A model generated the notes under the pieces. That model had not been told where the DNA came from and made no database searches. It saw only the letters and a program-made list of their open reading frames with translations. A stretch of DNA of 64,000 nt. Source: Bacillus sp. (in: firmicutes). Its GTDB lineage: Bacteria > Bacillota > Bacilli > Bacillales > Bacillaceae. Made by a program: the position numbers and the translations under genes. Below are positions 18,470 through 26,977 of this stretch, in pieces (within the stretch, counting starts at the first letter, position 1; each line of letters starts with the position of its first letter). The stretch spans positions 1-64,000 of the forward strand of contig JAPSLL010000019.1 of the NCBI GenBank assembly GCA_031180805.1. The letters are read 5' to 3'.

Positions 18470-19006
18470 TCACAACGTTTTATACTCGTTTTGCAGAAGA
18501 CCATACACATCGACATCCTCATACGTATTTTGCAAATGTTTATTTTGCCTTAATGTTCCTTCTTTTTGTAAGCCAGCTTTCTCTAATACTTTTTTCGATG
18601 CGATGTTTCTTGTTATAGCTGATGCGCAAATTTTGTTTAAGCTCAGGTTAAATCCAAATTCGATCATCTTTTTTACCGCTTCTGTCGCAAACCCTTTTCC
18701 CCAATACTCTTTCCCAATCCAATACCCGAGCTCACCTTTATTATGATGTTTATCAACCCTTAACGTAATCGTACCGATTATTTCATTTAATTCCTTGCAA
18801 ACTATTTTTAAAGGGTATTCATCCCCCTCGTTCATTTGCTTTGGTTGAATTGATATCCACTCCTTAGCATGTTTTAATTCATATGGATGTGGAAGACCAA
18901 TAATATCCGCCAAAACTTTGTCGTTTGCTAAATCTCGAATTCTAGTTGTATCTTCTTCTTTAAAAGGCTGTAAAATTAAACGTTCAGTTTCTAATATCAA
19001 ATCCAT
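18470..19006 (-). CDS. GNAT family N-acetyltransferase (RimJ/RimL-like)
   Basis: A 178-aa Acetyltransf_3 protein beginning LETERLILQPF, with GYWIGKEYWGKGFATEAVKK as the acetyl-CoA loop (about 92-111) and NIASKKVLEKAGLQKEGTLR near the end. RimJ/RimL relatives acetylate N-termini or amine compounds. An AGAAGG site precedes the ATG. Single gene, no evident partner. Confidence 0.85.
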   Translation of the reverse strand: MDLILETERLILQPFKEEDTTRIRDLANDKVLADIIGLPHPYELKHAKEWISIQPKQMNEGDEYPLKIVCKELNEIIGTITLRVDKHHNKGELGYWIGKEYWGKGFATEAVKKMIEFGFNLSLNKICASAITRNIASKKVLEKAGLQKEGTLRQNKHLQNTYEDVDVYGLLQNEYKTL

Positions 19007-19177
19007 CCTTTATCCCTTCTTTTCTTCTTTTTCTCTAATTTACCTCGCCGCTTTCATCAGTTTCAATTGTAAAATCCCATCTCATTTATATTAATTGTTT
19101 TATATCATTATCCTTAGCAAGTCCTATCTTTATCTCTTTCTCCCCTTCATTTATTCGTACCTATTTCTCTCATTAAT

Positions 19178-19206
19178 AAAGAAAAGGCAACGGATCCTCC
19201 GCTGCC
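19178..19206 (-). terminator. Terminator after the methyltransferase gene
   Basis: On the minus strand GGCAGCGG pairs with CCGTTGCC around a short loop and runs into TTTTCTTTATT. Confidence 0.8.
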
Positions 19207-19247
19207 ATTTTCGTTCTTTTCTAAGAAAAGCAATCTATCTTAGCTTT

Positions 19248-19985
19248 TTACTTTTTGGCCGAAATAATCAGAAACATAGGTCTACGAAGTTCATCTTTCA
19301 TTTCAGGTATTGTGTTTAGCATTTCCTTAGAAGGGATCGGTTCTTTAACAGCACTAATCGTAAAACCAGCCTTAATTACGTCATTTAAATAAGTTGAAAT
19401 TGTCCGGTGATATTTTGTGACGTTATTCGTTAGAAATGTTGTTTCACGAATTCCTTCTGATTGATAATGATCAACCGCCCAATGCAATCTGTTCCCTTTG
19501 TCATCATAGTACCAGTCTTGCTCATCTCGTGACGTAAAAATTGGGTGCTCTACTGAAAAAACAAAAGAACCTTCAGGCTTTAAACTATCATATACCCTTT
19601 TGCAGATTTCACTAAAAGACTGAATGTAATGAAAAGCTAACGAACTGAGCACGACATCAAATTGACCGTTTGAAAAATCTATTTCTTCTATCGGCATTTG
19701 AATATATGAAATCGCTGGATCATCTGTTTTTTCACGTGCCTTTTGAAGCATCTTTTTAGAAATATCAACTCCGATAACAGAGCTTGCTTGTTGCTCCCGA
19801 GCGTAACGGCAGTGCCAGCCGAAGCCACAGCCTAAATCAAGTACACTTTTATTTTTCAGCTCAGGCAGCAGCGCTTTAAAAACATGCCATTCACCTGCAG
19901 CCTCAAGTCCCTTAACTGAACGTGGCATTTTTTCATATTCTGAAAAGAACTGAATATCATCATATTTGTTTTGTTTCATCTTCAT
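19248..19985 (-). CDS. Class I SAM-dependent methyltransferase
   Basis: A 245-aa protein with motif I VLDLGCGFGWHCRYA (about 49-63), the acidic motif VIGVDISKKML (about 71-81) and post-motif FDVVLSSLAFHYI. It is of the Methyltransf_11/25 type; substrate unknown, small molecule likely. An AGGAG site lies 4 nt before the first ATG, and a second ATG two codons on is also possible. A 13-bp perfect hairpin lies upstream and probably ends the small gene at 20144. Confidence 0.85.
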   Translation of the reverse strand: MKMKQNKYDDIQFFSEYEKMPRSVKGLEAAGEWHVFKALLPELKNKSVLDLGCGFGWHCRYAREQQASSVIGVDISKKMLQKAREKTDDPAISYIQMPIEEIDFSNGQFDVVLSSLAFHYIQSFSEICKRVYDSLKPEGSFVFSVEHPIFTSRDEQDWYYDDKGNRLHWAVDHYQSEGIRETTFLTNNVTKYHRTISTYLNDVIKAGFTISAVKEPIPSKEMLNTIPEMKDELRRPMFLIISAKK

Positions 19986-20004
19986 CCATCTCCTATAAGG
20001 TAAA

Positions 20005-20047
20005 ATAGCCTCCTAAAAACAATACGGTATTCTATTTAGGAGGCTAT
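20005..20047 (-). terminator. Long hairpin between the 57-aa gene and the methyltransferase
   Basis: ATAGCCTCCTAAA pairs perfectly (13 bp) with TTTAGGAGGCTAT; on the minus strand it is followed by TTTTA. The inner part holds a second palindrome (AATACGGTATT). Confidence 0.65.
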
Positions 20048-20143
20048 CTATCTTCTTCTAACCACTTCCTACACCTCAATCAAATTATTCATGTACGTTC
20101 TTCATCTAAACAACTCATTAGTTGTGATTGAATAAGCTAAAAT

Positions 20144-20317
20144 TCATTTATCAGATTGTCCCGTTGGCAAATACTTTGTAAAATACGCTGCACCAAGGAT
20201 ACAAATGACCGATAATGTCCAAATAATGATTCCTTCCCATGGAAAATCAATAGCTAAGCCAACTGTTTGGATGACAACGCTTAGTAATAGAAATAGCATA
20301 GTTAATCTTTTCTTCAA
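20144..20317 (-). CDS. Small two-helix membrane protein (57 aa)
   Basis: A 57-residue frame with TTG start at 20315-20317, preceded by AAAGGAG at 8 nt. It has a basic N-terminus (MKKRLTM), one hydrophobic segment (LFLLLSVVIQTVGLAI), a short loop (DFPWEG), a second segment (IIIWTLSVICILGAAYF) and a polar tail. It has the look of a genuine Bacillus small membrane protein. Function unknown. Confidence 0.7.
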   Translation of the reverse strand: MKKRLTMLFLLLSVVIQTVGLAIDFPWEGIIIWTLSVICILGAAYFTKYLPTGQSDK

Positions 20318-20473
20318 CTTTTTTTCTCCTTTTTTCTATATAAATTCAACGATTTTCGTACACATTCCTGCTTAAAATTGAACATTACGGAAAGGTATAA
20401 AAAGTTAATCAGCTTTAACAAAGGCTATTCTATTGATTATTGTTTATTAACTTTGTTAATTGGTTCGGAGAGC

Positions 20474-20575
20474 ATGAGAATCCTGCTTAGAGAAGCGTGT
20501 CAATGGGAGGCTAAAGGAGCCCAGACTGCCCGCGGAAAGGGATTGACTGAAGCGGAAATCAACACCCAAGTTTAA
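20474..20575 (+). other. Short ORF of 33 aa, possibly a gene fragment
   Basis: ATG at 20474 after CGGAGAG encodes a 33-residue peptide ending ARGKGLTEAEINTQV. Base composition is richer in G+C than the surroundings. The ending resembles the KGLTEEEI-type tails of small antitoxin or DNA-binding proteins, but no partner is nearby. It may be a fragment; I cannot assign it. Confidence 0.3.
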
Positions 20576-20620
20576 CAGAGCGTTATTTTAAAAATAGTAT
20601 AAAAATTTCCCCAACAGACA

Positions 20621-20648
20621 TTGAAGCGAACGTATATTCGTGTATAAT
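20621..20648 (+). promoter_or_regulatory. Promoter with LexA (SOS) box for the DinB gene
   Basis: TTGAAG (20621-20626) and TATAAT (20643-20648), 16 nt apart, enclose CGAACGTATATTCG (20627-20640). This matches the Bacillus LexA box CGAACNNNNGTTCG with one mismatch, so damage induction is predicted. Confidence 0.75.
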
Positions 20649-20677
20649 ATTTATAAGCGAGCAAAGGAGGAAGTTCT

Positions 20678-21148
20678 TTGAATTCCATTGATTTAATTAT
20701 TTTAAATTTTAATGAAGTTAGAAGAAGAAGCATAAAGGTTTGGACATCTATTCCAGAGGAAAAGCTCCATTGGAAGCCGGATGCTGAAGCAATGAGCTGT
20801 ATTGAAATGATTCGACATGTACTTGAAAGTGAACATTATTACCATCTTGCACTATTAAATAGAGGGAGTTTATCTGCTTTCAATTCTCCATTTGAAAACA
20901 GACCATTTACTACAGTTCATGCAGAGTTGGAGTTTGCAGAACCTTATCGAGCTAAGTTCATCGACACAGTTAAGTCATACTCTGAAGAAGACTTACAAAC
21001 GATAAAAATTGACCGCTCTGACTCAGGATACATAAGAGATTTAGGTGACATGCTCCTACGTATTGCCTATCATGAATCAGTCCATACAGGTCAGTTACTC
21101 GATTACTTAAGAACAGCAGGAGTTCCAAGAATTCGCATCTGGGATTAA
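20678..21148 (+). CDS. DinB family protein
   Basis: A 156-aa four-helix DinB/YfiT-type protein. The metal-binding histidines are visible: one in EMIRHVLESEHYY (about 45-57) and the pair in AYHESVHTGQLLDYL (about 129-143). The family includes damage-inducible proteins and bacillithiol or mycothiol transferases; the activity here is unknown. The TTG start at 20678 follows AAAGGAGG by 7 nt. The LexA box in its promoter links it to the SOS response, matching the family's name. Confidence 0.88.
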   Translation: MNSIDLIILNFNEVRRRSIKVWTSIPEEKLHWKPDAEAMSCIEMIRHVLESEHYYHLALLNRGSLSAFNSPFENRPFTTVHAELEFAEPYRAKFIDTVKSYSEEDLQTIKIDRSDSGYIRDLGDMLLRIAYHESVHTGQLLDYLRTAGVPRIRIWD

Positions 21149-21225
21149 TTCTATTTATAGGTACTTTCACAATGGTGTACACCTTTTTAAAATCGAATGC
21201 CATGGTTATAAGTGCAAGCAATCGT

Positions 21226-21253
21226 AAAAGGGTGAAGTTATTTATCTTCACCC
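21226..21253 (-). terminator. Terminator between convergent genes
   Basis: GGGTGAAG pairs with CTTCACCC across an 8-nt loop; on the minus strand TTTTA follows, so it mainly serves the gene ending at 21274. Confidence 0.7.
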
Positions 21254-21273
21254 CTCAATTAAATATGAATTAT

Positions 21274-21816
21274 CTAATCGTTTATTTCAACAAATTGTTG
21301 AAGGTTATTTTCAATATATTTATTTATTTTGCAAATAGTCATCGGCGCAATTTTATTGAACTCGTCATATAACGAATTGATTGATTCCTGGAGCTCTTTA
21401 TTAAAATTCAAATGCTCACGGGTAATCGCAAAGGCTTCTAATGTAGCTGGGTGATCATGTCGTTTTAGTACTAATTCAATTTTATCAAGCAATGAAACCA
21501 GCGAATCATCATCAAAATACTTTATACTAGCTTTAAGTGCTGACCAACTTTTCGGCTGAGCCATAAAATATGCGCTCCACCAATAAAACTCAGGAATTGA
21601 TTTACTGACATGATGATAATACACATAAAACATAAATAATGCTTGCTGCCCTTCGGTTAGTTGCTTGTAAAACTGTTCTTTCATTTCGGAAATAGGAATA
21701 CTGGCTTCCTCTTTCATTCTACCTTTATACACATTAATAAGAGGTTCAAAGCATCCTTTGCTAAGGTCAACACGTGTTAATAATTCATAATCATGACGAT
21801 TCATCTTTACTAGCAT
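21274..21816 (-). CDS. Conserved-looking hypothetical protein
   Basis: A 180-aa mostly helical soluble protein with an aromatic stretch in the middle (FMFYVYYHHVSKSIPEFYWW) and no signal peptide or recognisable catalytic motif. GGGAGTGAT lies at good spacing before the ATG. It stands between convergent dinB and the MBL gene. I do not recognise the family. Confidence 0.75.
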   Translation of the reverse strand: MLVKMNRHDYELLTRVDLSKGCFEPLINVYKGRMKEEASIPISEMKEQFYKQLTEGQQALFMFYVYYHHVSKSIPEFYWWSAYFMAQPKSWSALKASIKYFDDDSLVSLLDKIELVLKRHDHPATLEAFAITREHLNFNKELQESINSLYDEFNKIAPMTICKINKYIENNLQQFVEIND

Positions 21817-22015
21817 ATATGATCACTCCCTATGCAAATTATACAGCATTTGGAAATGAGCGTATATCTTATATTTATACTACAAAAATTAAAGTTTATA
21901 AATATAAGCCTTATTTCACTGAAAAATGCACCAGCTAGGAAAGTATGAATAAACCTCTCTCCACTTTTTCATCCCTTCACAAAAAGATGTGGTTTTTTTA
22001 TATTTCCCCCATATT

Positions 22016-22702
22016 TTATGAAGAAAATTCCCCACCATGATAACAATAGTAGGTTTCTGCTTTAAGATTTTTAATTTTACTCAAAGACTTTTCTGCAGTC
22101 TCAATATCTAAGCAAAATTGTGGGTTAGCAATGATTAATTTTTGCTCTTCATTAACAGCGGCATCACCTGTTATAACACTATTTAAGCTTGGGAAATATA
22201 ATGAAATATGCCCTGATGTATGCCCTGGGGTAGCGATTACTTTACATTTGTTATCTAAAATCATATCACCGTCACGTACCTTTACATCGATCGGAACATG
22301 CTTCAAGTTTTTTAACTGTTGGATAAAAAGCTTGCCGAACTCTATTTCTTCATCAGGCATTTTTTCAAGCATTTCTTCAGCTTGAACGAGTCTCTCTGAC
22401 TTTATTTCTCCACTAATGTATTTAGCTTCAACTTCACTAGCAATAATGGTTATCCAAGGATATTTTTCTTTAAAATCATATAAAGAACCTATATGATCAT
22501 CATCATAGTGTGTAATAATGATATTTTTTAAATCCTTCATTTCATAACTATTTTTTATGATTTCATTTTCTATTAATGATAGAAAATTTGAATATCCTGT
22601 ATCTACAAGGGTTAATTCATTATTGTCGATAATTAGACTAGGATAAATATAATTTTTTTGGCTATTAAACTCAAATTTAATTGGTAGCTCTATTATTTTC
22701 AT
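22016..22702 (-). CDS. MBL fold metallo-hydrolase
   Basis: A 228-aa metallo-beta-lactamase fold protein. The metal motif reads ITHYDDDHIGS, so the second histidine of HxHxDH is an aspartate. Further ligands appear as TPGHTSGH, VITGDAAV and a late YCYHGGE. The family includes lactonases, glyoxalases and RNases; the substrate is not predictable. The ATG at 22700-22702 is preferred because it follows a GTGGAGTGAGGG ribosome site that a longer frame would contain. It probably forms an operon with the lipoprotein gene just upstream. Confidence 0.85.
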   Translation of the reverse strand: MKIIELPIKFEFNSQKNYIYPSLIIDNNELTLVDTGYSNFLSLIENEIIKNSYEMKDLKNIIITHYDDDHIGSLYDFKEKYPWITIIASEVEAKYISGEIKSERLVQAEEMLEKMPDEEIEFGKLFIQQLKNLKHVPIDVKVRDGDMILDNKCKVIATPGHTSGHISLYFPSLNSVITGDAAVNEEQKLIIANPQFCLDIETAEKSLSKIKNLKAETYYCYHGGEFSS

Positions 22703-22737
22703 TTCCCTCACTCCACTTACGAGATCATTTAATCTCA

Positions 22738-23202
22738 CTACTTAACCTCTATAACAAATGCATAAACGGCATCTCCATTTGATACGTTTTCCTGCTTTTC
22801 ATCCATCCATCCTGTCCCATATGAATAATAATAAATACCTTTTTCCATAGGTGCAGAAAAACGGTTATTTTCAACATGAATTTCAGTTTCTTTATGATTA
22901 TTTATTTGGGAAACATGGATTTCATTTGGCTTTGGCTCATAATTCATTTCGAACGTTATCTGTTCACCTGCTTTTACTTCAATCGGCTTTTTCCCTTCTA
23001 ATAATTCGACTGGTCCAGCCGTATCGGCACATATTCCTTTCCCATTAGAATGCCAACAATATGATCCAAGTGTTGTAGAATAGCTTTTATTCGCAATTTG
23101 TATCGTTGCTTTCGGCGGTTCTTCCCCTGATAAGCCATCATGTGAACATCCCATTATCATCATACCAAGTAGAATGATGATGCTTAATAAGTTCCATTTC
23201 AT
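22738..23202 (-). CDS. Putative lipoprotein
   Basis: A 154-aa protein with a lipoprotein signal peptide (LLSIIILLGMMIMGC, lipobox cysteine about residue 19), followed by a beta-rich extracellular domain with conserved-looking GSYCWH and GIYYYSYGTGWM motifs. AAAGGAGG lies before the ATG. It is followed at once by the MBL gene. Function unknown. Confidence 0.8.
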   Translation of the reverse strand: MKWNLLSIIILLGMMIMGCSHDGLSGEEPPKATIQIANKSYSTTLGSYCWHSNGKGICADTAGPVELLEGKKPIEVKAGEQITFEMNYEPKPNEIHVSQINNHKETEIHVENNRFSAPMEKGIYYYSYGTGWMDEKQENVSNGDAVYAFVIEVK

Positions 23203-23313
23203 CCATATTCCTCCTTTTTAATATAGACGAATTTACTTCAGTAGCGTTACCTATTTTTCTCGAAAATTTTTGCTTCATCTAATATTGAATTAGAGACTCG
23301 CTATTTTCACATA

Positions 23314-23344
23314 AAAAAAGCGTATCTCTTTACATTGAGATACG
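23314..23344 (-). terminator. Intrinsic terminator
   Basis: On the minus strand CGTATCTC pairs with GAGATACG across 8 nt and runs into CTTTTTTT. It ends the YoaP-like gene. Confidence 0.85.
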
Positions 23345-23360
23345 TTTAAATCAAGTTTCA

Positions 23361-24119
23361 TTAGACTAGCTCCTTTATTCGTTTCGTTGCAGAGTGAACG
23401 GTCAGTCTATGAAAGGAAATTGACTTATTCTTGTATATAACTCCGTACACACCATATGGAGTAGGGGAAAGACGTAATAATTGGTCTCTCGTTTTTAAAT
23501 CAATGATTTCTAAAGATATTCCTAGATGATTTGCTGCTTCCACAATATTGTCTGTTGAAACATCGATAAACGGACATTGCTGTGTACGAATGATCGTTAA
23601 GCCGTTATATGATTCAAGCCGCTCATCCCAATTATTCGGGAAATATGGCGTAACAGCATGTTTTAGCTTATAAACTAGTAATTCAAATCCATATGGTGCC
23701 TCATCAACCTTTATAAAATTATTTTTCATAAAAATATCCTTACTAGGTGTCCAAGAGGTGTCAGGATTCGTAACGACGATTACACCAGCTTTATTTTGTT
23801 CCTTTGCATCTTGTATACATTGTTCAATCAGCTTTGTAGCATAGCCTTTTCCCGTAATATTTACCCATAAGCAGTGAATAACGAGATAATTTTCCCCATA
23901 GATCGCACGTGAACAATTTTCAATCGGCACATATTCAATAAACCCTGCTGGCTTGTTATTCTCCATGATTTTTATATACTTTAAGCCTTCGTTTAATCGC
24001 TCGACAAGCCATTTGTTCTTATTTATGTAACCTGTTGAATTTGGCTTACTCCGCAAACAATAGCTTCCTGCTTCAGCTATATTCTCTTCAACTATTTGGA
24101 CCATTTCAATTGTTTTCAC
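23361..24119 (-). CDS. YoaP-like GNAT acetyltransferase with C-terminal YoaP domain
   Basis: A 252-aa two-part protein. Residues 1-150 form a GNAT domain with WVNITGKGYATKLIEQCIQD as the acetyl-CoA loop. Residues 170-252 match the YoaP-type thioredoxin-like domain (IIRTQQCPFIDVS, then LEIIDLKTRDQ). The GTG start is preceded by a purine-rich site. Substrate unknown. It heads a run of acetyltransferase genes on this strand. Confidence 0.82.
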   Translation of the reverse strand: MKTIEMVQIVEENIAEAGSYCLRSKPNSTGYINKNKWLVERLNEGLKYIKIMENNKPAGFIEYVPIENCSRAIYGENYLVIHCLWVNITGKGYATKLIEQCIQDAKEQNKAGVIVVTNPDTSWTPSKDIFMKNNFIKVDEAPYGFELLVYKLKHAVTPYFPNNWDERLESYNGLTIIRTQQCPFIDVSTDNIVEAANHLGISLEIIDLKTRDQLLRLSPTPYGVYGVIYKNKSISFHRLTVHSATKRIKELV

Positions 24120-24142
24120 TCTGTTTCTTCCACCTTCATTAG

Positions 24143-24532
24143 TTATTGATTGTCAAGCTTTAAAAATCTAGGAATAAAAAACAATGGATAGATTAATAAA
24201 TAAAGATTTGGTATCCACCAGGAAGGATCAAAATCATTCCTTAATACCCAAAACGATATCGCCTGTAACCCAGAACAAGAAGTGAGAACCAAGGAAATCA
24301 GTGCCATTTTACTCCAATTTGGATTTCCTTTTTTATAGAAATAGAGACTAGTAAGTCCAGTTATTGAAATGAGGATATCTAATGGCAGGAATGACCAATT
24401 CCATGCACTTAATATCGGATTGTTATAATCTTTGAAAAGATAGGAGTCAGGAATAATATGTAATAATGTTATTAACCAATATAGGATAAAACCTACATCT
24501 GTTATCCAGAAAAATACCTTTAATGTTTTCAA
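24143..24532 (-). CDS. DUF5360 (YvaD-like) membrane protein
   Basis: A 129-aa protein with four membrane helices and the feature WNWSFLPLDILISITGL characteristic of YvaD-like proteins. GAGGTGA is well spaced for the TTG at 24530-24532; two earlier in-frame starts lie too close. It precedes the YoaP-like gene by 23 nt and is likely co-transcribed. Function unknown. Confidence 0.75.
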   Translation of the reverse strand: MKTLKVFFWITDVGFILYWLITLLHIIPDSYLFKDYNNPILSAWNWSFLPLDILISITGLTSLYFYKKGNPNWSKMALISLVLTSCSGLQAISFWVLRNDFDPSWWIPNLYLLIYPLFFIPRFLKLDNQ

Positions 24533-24650
24533 CAAATTCACCTCTTCTAAATAAATGACATTACTAGATTACGTTAATAAAAGGAAAAAGTTTCAAATTA
24601 ACATAGTTTTTAGAGGAGGTGACATTCTCAAAAAATCATTAACCCTGTAT

Positions 24651-25262
24651 TTATCTATTACTATGATCTAGCACTCCTTCTTTGTTTCGTTTTTCGATAA
24701 ATTCATCTTTCGTTAATCCAAACATGATTAAATTTAAATATTTTCCGTTCATATATACATTCTGCCGGCGAATTCCTTCTTGAACACAGCCAAGCTTTTT
24801 CATCATCCTTGCAGATCCCTCATTTCCTTCAAGAACATAGTCGTTAAATTTATTTAACCTTCGTTCTAAAAAGGCATATTTTAAAAGAATGTTCATCGCT
24901 CTTGTACCATAACCCTGCCCTCGGAAGTCTTTATCAATGACGATGCCAATACTAAACGTTCCATTTCTTTCATCAATACTGTTTAAATTAATACCTCCAA
25001 TGCCTTTACCTGCTAAATTTTCAATCGTAAACATGATTCGTCCATTCGTTGAGGAAAAATTAGCATTTTCCTCTGCGAATTTTTTCGATCCTGCAATGGT
25101 AGGTGGTAATTCTGTAGCACATTGTAAGAGACGCCGTGCAGGAGTATCAAACTTACCTAAATAGTCACCTGCCCAATCCTCTGGCTGAATTGCGCGCAAC
25201 CGCACTTCTTCATCCTGCCAAAAATAATGACTATAATCTATTCTTTGAGAAATATCTTCCAT
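24651..25262 (-). CDS. GNAT family N-acetyltransferase
   Basis: A 203-aa Acetyltransf_3 protein starting MEDISQRIDYSHYFWQDEEV, with motif A as VIDKDFRGQGYGTRAMNILL (about 125-144) and NEGSARMMKKLGCVQEGIRR near the end, close to SpeG/RimJ-type enzymes. The ATG at 25260-25262 follows AAAGGAGA. It lies 26 nt after another GNAT gene, and the three GNAT genes at 24651-26487 look like one operon. Confidence 0.85.
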   Translation of the reverse strand: MEDISQRIDYSHYFWQDEEVRLRAIQPEDWAGDYLGKFDTPARRLLQCATELPPTIAGSKKFAEENANFSSTNGRIMFTIENLAGKGIGGINLNSIDERNGTFSIGIVIDKDFRGQGYGTRAMNILLKYAFLERRLNKFNDYVLEGNEGSARMMKKLGCVQEGIRRQNVYMNGKYLNLIMFGLTKDEFIEKRNKEGVLDHSNR

Positions 25263-25288
25263 AGTAAACACTCTCCTTTGCCAAAAAC

Positions 25289-26041
25289 CTAATCTTTTAG
25301 GCGATACCAATATTTATATATCTCTTTAAATCCTAGTTTAGAGTATAGCTTTAATGCTGGTACATTATCCGACACAACTTGAAGATAGGAGGATTTGGCA
25401 CCATTTTCCTTTCCCCATCGTAAAATAGATTTGATTAGTTTAGTGCCATATCCTCTATTTCGGTAGTTTTCAGAGGTCACAATATCAAATAGCCCTATGT
25501 ATTCTCTTTCTAGTACACACATCCCACAGGCAAGTATTTCACCAGAATCATTGGATAAATAAAAATAACCTGTCTTATGAATGATATTACCTAACATTTG
25601 TTTTAACGTCTGTTTATCTTTTTCATCTACATGATTTAACTGACAAAAGCTATTAAACCAATCGTCATGTAAATATTCATAAACAGTAGCATATTCATTT
25701 ATTTCAACAACGACATCTTTTAAAGACAGAATTTGAACACTCGTCAATCCGTCTTTCGTATAGCCTTTGTGTTCAAGTGTTATATCTAGCTCTTCAGGGA
25801 ATACTCGTTCCGTCAGTTTATAAACTATTCGCAAATTTTGGTTTTGATAGACTTTTTCAGCATATTTTATTTTCTTATGCAAATCCTCACTTGAAGCATA
25901 AAGGGGATTAATTGAATTTGCTCTTTTCGTATATCCATTAGAAAATCGTAAAATCCATCCATCAAAAATATTCGTTTGGATGGCTGGTAGTGCATTCATT
26001 GATAATTCCTCAATCTTTTGAATCAGTTTTTTACTAGTCAT
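25289..26041 (-). CDS. GNAT family N-acetyltransferase
   Basis: A 250-aa protein with an N-terminal region (NIFDGWILRFSNGYTKRANS) typical of two-part GNAT proteins and a C-terminal catalytic GNAT domain (ENYRNRGYGTKLIKSILRWG, about 195-214; ALKLYSKLGFKEIY). The ATG at 26039-26041 follows AAAAAGGAG. Middle gene of a three-GNAT run. Substrate unknown. Confidence 0.85.
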   Translation of the reverse strand: MTSKKLIQKIEELSMNALPAIQTNIFDGWILRFSNGYTKRANSINPLYASSEDLHKKIKYAEKVYQNQNLRIVYKLTERVFPEELDITLEHKGYTKDGLTSVQILSLKDVVVEINEYATVYEYLHDDWFNSFCQLNHVDEKDKQTLKQMLGNIIHKTGYFYLSNDSGEILACGMCVLEREYIGLFDIVTSENYRNRGYGTKLIKSILRWGKENGAKSSYLQVVSDNVPALKLYSKLGFKEIYKYWYRLKD

Positions 26042-26076
26042 TGTACAGCTCCTTTTTCTAAAGGCGGATTCGATTT

Positions 26077-26487
26077 CTAGCAAACTTCTAAAATACATCT
26101 GAAACGTTCTACCCCAGGATATTTTTCACCTAAACTCGTTATTTTAAATCCACACTTTTCATAAAAATCCACAGCCTCTTTATCGGTCTCTGCAAATATA
26201 ACAGTTAAAGCATGTACCTCTTTGATATACCGAATCATCTCGCTTCCTATTCCTTTTCCCCGATGATTCGGCATTACAGCAAGATGCTTTATTTCACAAC
26301 GATTTTGACCTAGCAATTCAATTCCAATACAGCCAATTACAAGCTCATCTAACATATATCCATATAGCCTTCTTGCAACTGTTTGAATATATGCTTGGTA
26401 TTCCTGTTCAACCTTCTGTTTTTTGGTTGCGAACGATAAAAGCTCACGTAATTGAGGATGTATAAGATTCGCATTTATTTCTACCAT
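26077..26487 (-). CDS. GNAT family N-acetyltransferase
   Basis: A 136-aa minimal GNAT domain: IKHLAVMPNHRGKGIGSEMI (about 67-86) and EAVDFYEKCGFKI. AGAAGG precedes the ATG. It is the first gene of the three-GNAT run, 35 nt upstream of the next. Confidence 0.83.
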   Translation of the reverse strand: MVEINANLIHPQLRELLSFATKKQKVEQEYQAYIQTVARRLYGYMLDELVIGCIGIELLGQNRCEIKHLAVMPNHRGKGIGSEMIRYIKEVHALTVIFAETDKEAVDFYEKCGFKITSLGEKYPGVERFRCILEVC

Positions 26488-26547
26488 CCGTACACTTCCT
26501 TCTGCATTAATGACATGCTACCATAATGTATCAAAATTACTAACACC

Positions 26548-26910
26548 CTACCATTTAGTCATTGTTGCCTCAAAAAATGTTTTGTTCTTTTCATATATAA
26601 TCGACTGTTCACCTTCATTGTTTCTATATAACTTTGTTCCGAGAGTTAATGAATTTGAATCACCATTCTGTACATTGAGCTCAGGATCTGTATCACCATC
26701 AACTATATTTCTAGTAACCTCTCCAATAAATTCACCGACATCATTTTTATGAACCTCACTATTGGTTAATCGGTAAATTTTGTTATCAACTTGAACAAAC
26801 TCATATACCCATGAAGCTTCCGCGGTAGATAAAGGAGTTTTAGAGGATGGTTCATCGTGATTACATGCAACTAAAATCATTGAAATAAGCAATATAACGA
26901 TTATTTTCAT
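26548..26910 (-). CDS. Putative lipoprotein
   Basis: A 120-aa protein with a lipoprotein signal (VILLISMILVAC, lipobox LVAC) and a small polar domain of unknown fold. I chose the ATG at 26908-26910 because AGGTGA lies 5 nt before it. Upstream of the GNAT run but separated by about 60 nt. No family recognised. Confidence 0.75.
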   Translation of the reverse strand: MKIIVILLISMILVACNHDEPSSKTPLSTAEASWVYEFVQVDNKIYRLTNSEVHKNDVGEFIGEVTRNIVDGDTDPELNVQNGDSNSLTLGTKLYRNNEGEQSIIYEKNKTFFEATMTKW

Positions 26911-26977
26911 GATTCTCACCTACTATCTAATAATCTTTAGTGAATTTATCCATTTTATCGAATAAGTGATGAGACTT

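Noticed and set aside
21961-21999. Hairpin CCAC...GTGG with T7 on the plus strand
   Set aside because: No plus-strand gene ends nearby, the stem is short, and it would not serve the minus-strand MBL gene.
24610-24660. Strong GAGGAGGTGA on the plus strand followed by codons for a KKSLTLYLSIT-like signal start
   Set aside because: There is no ATG, GTG or TTG at proper spacing and the frame stops after 15 codons; at most a fossil gene start.
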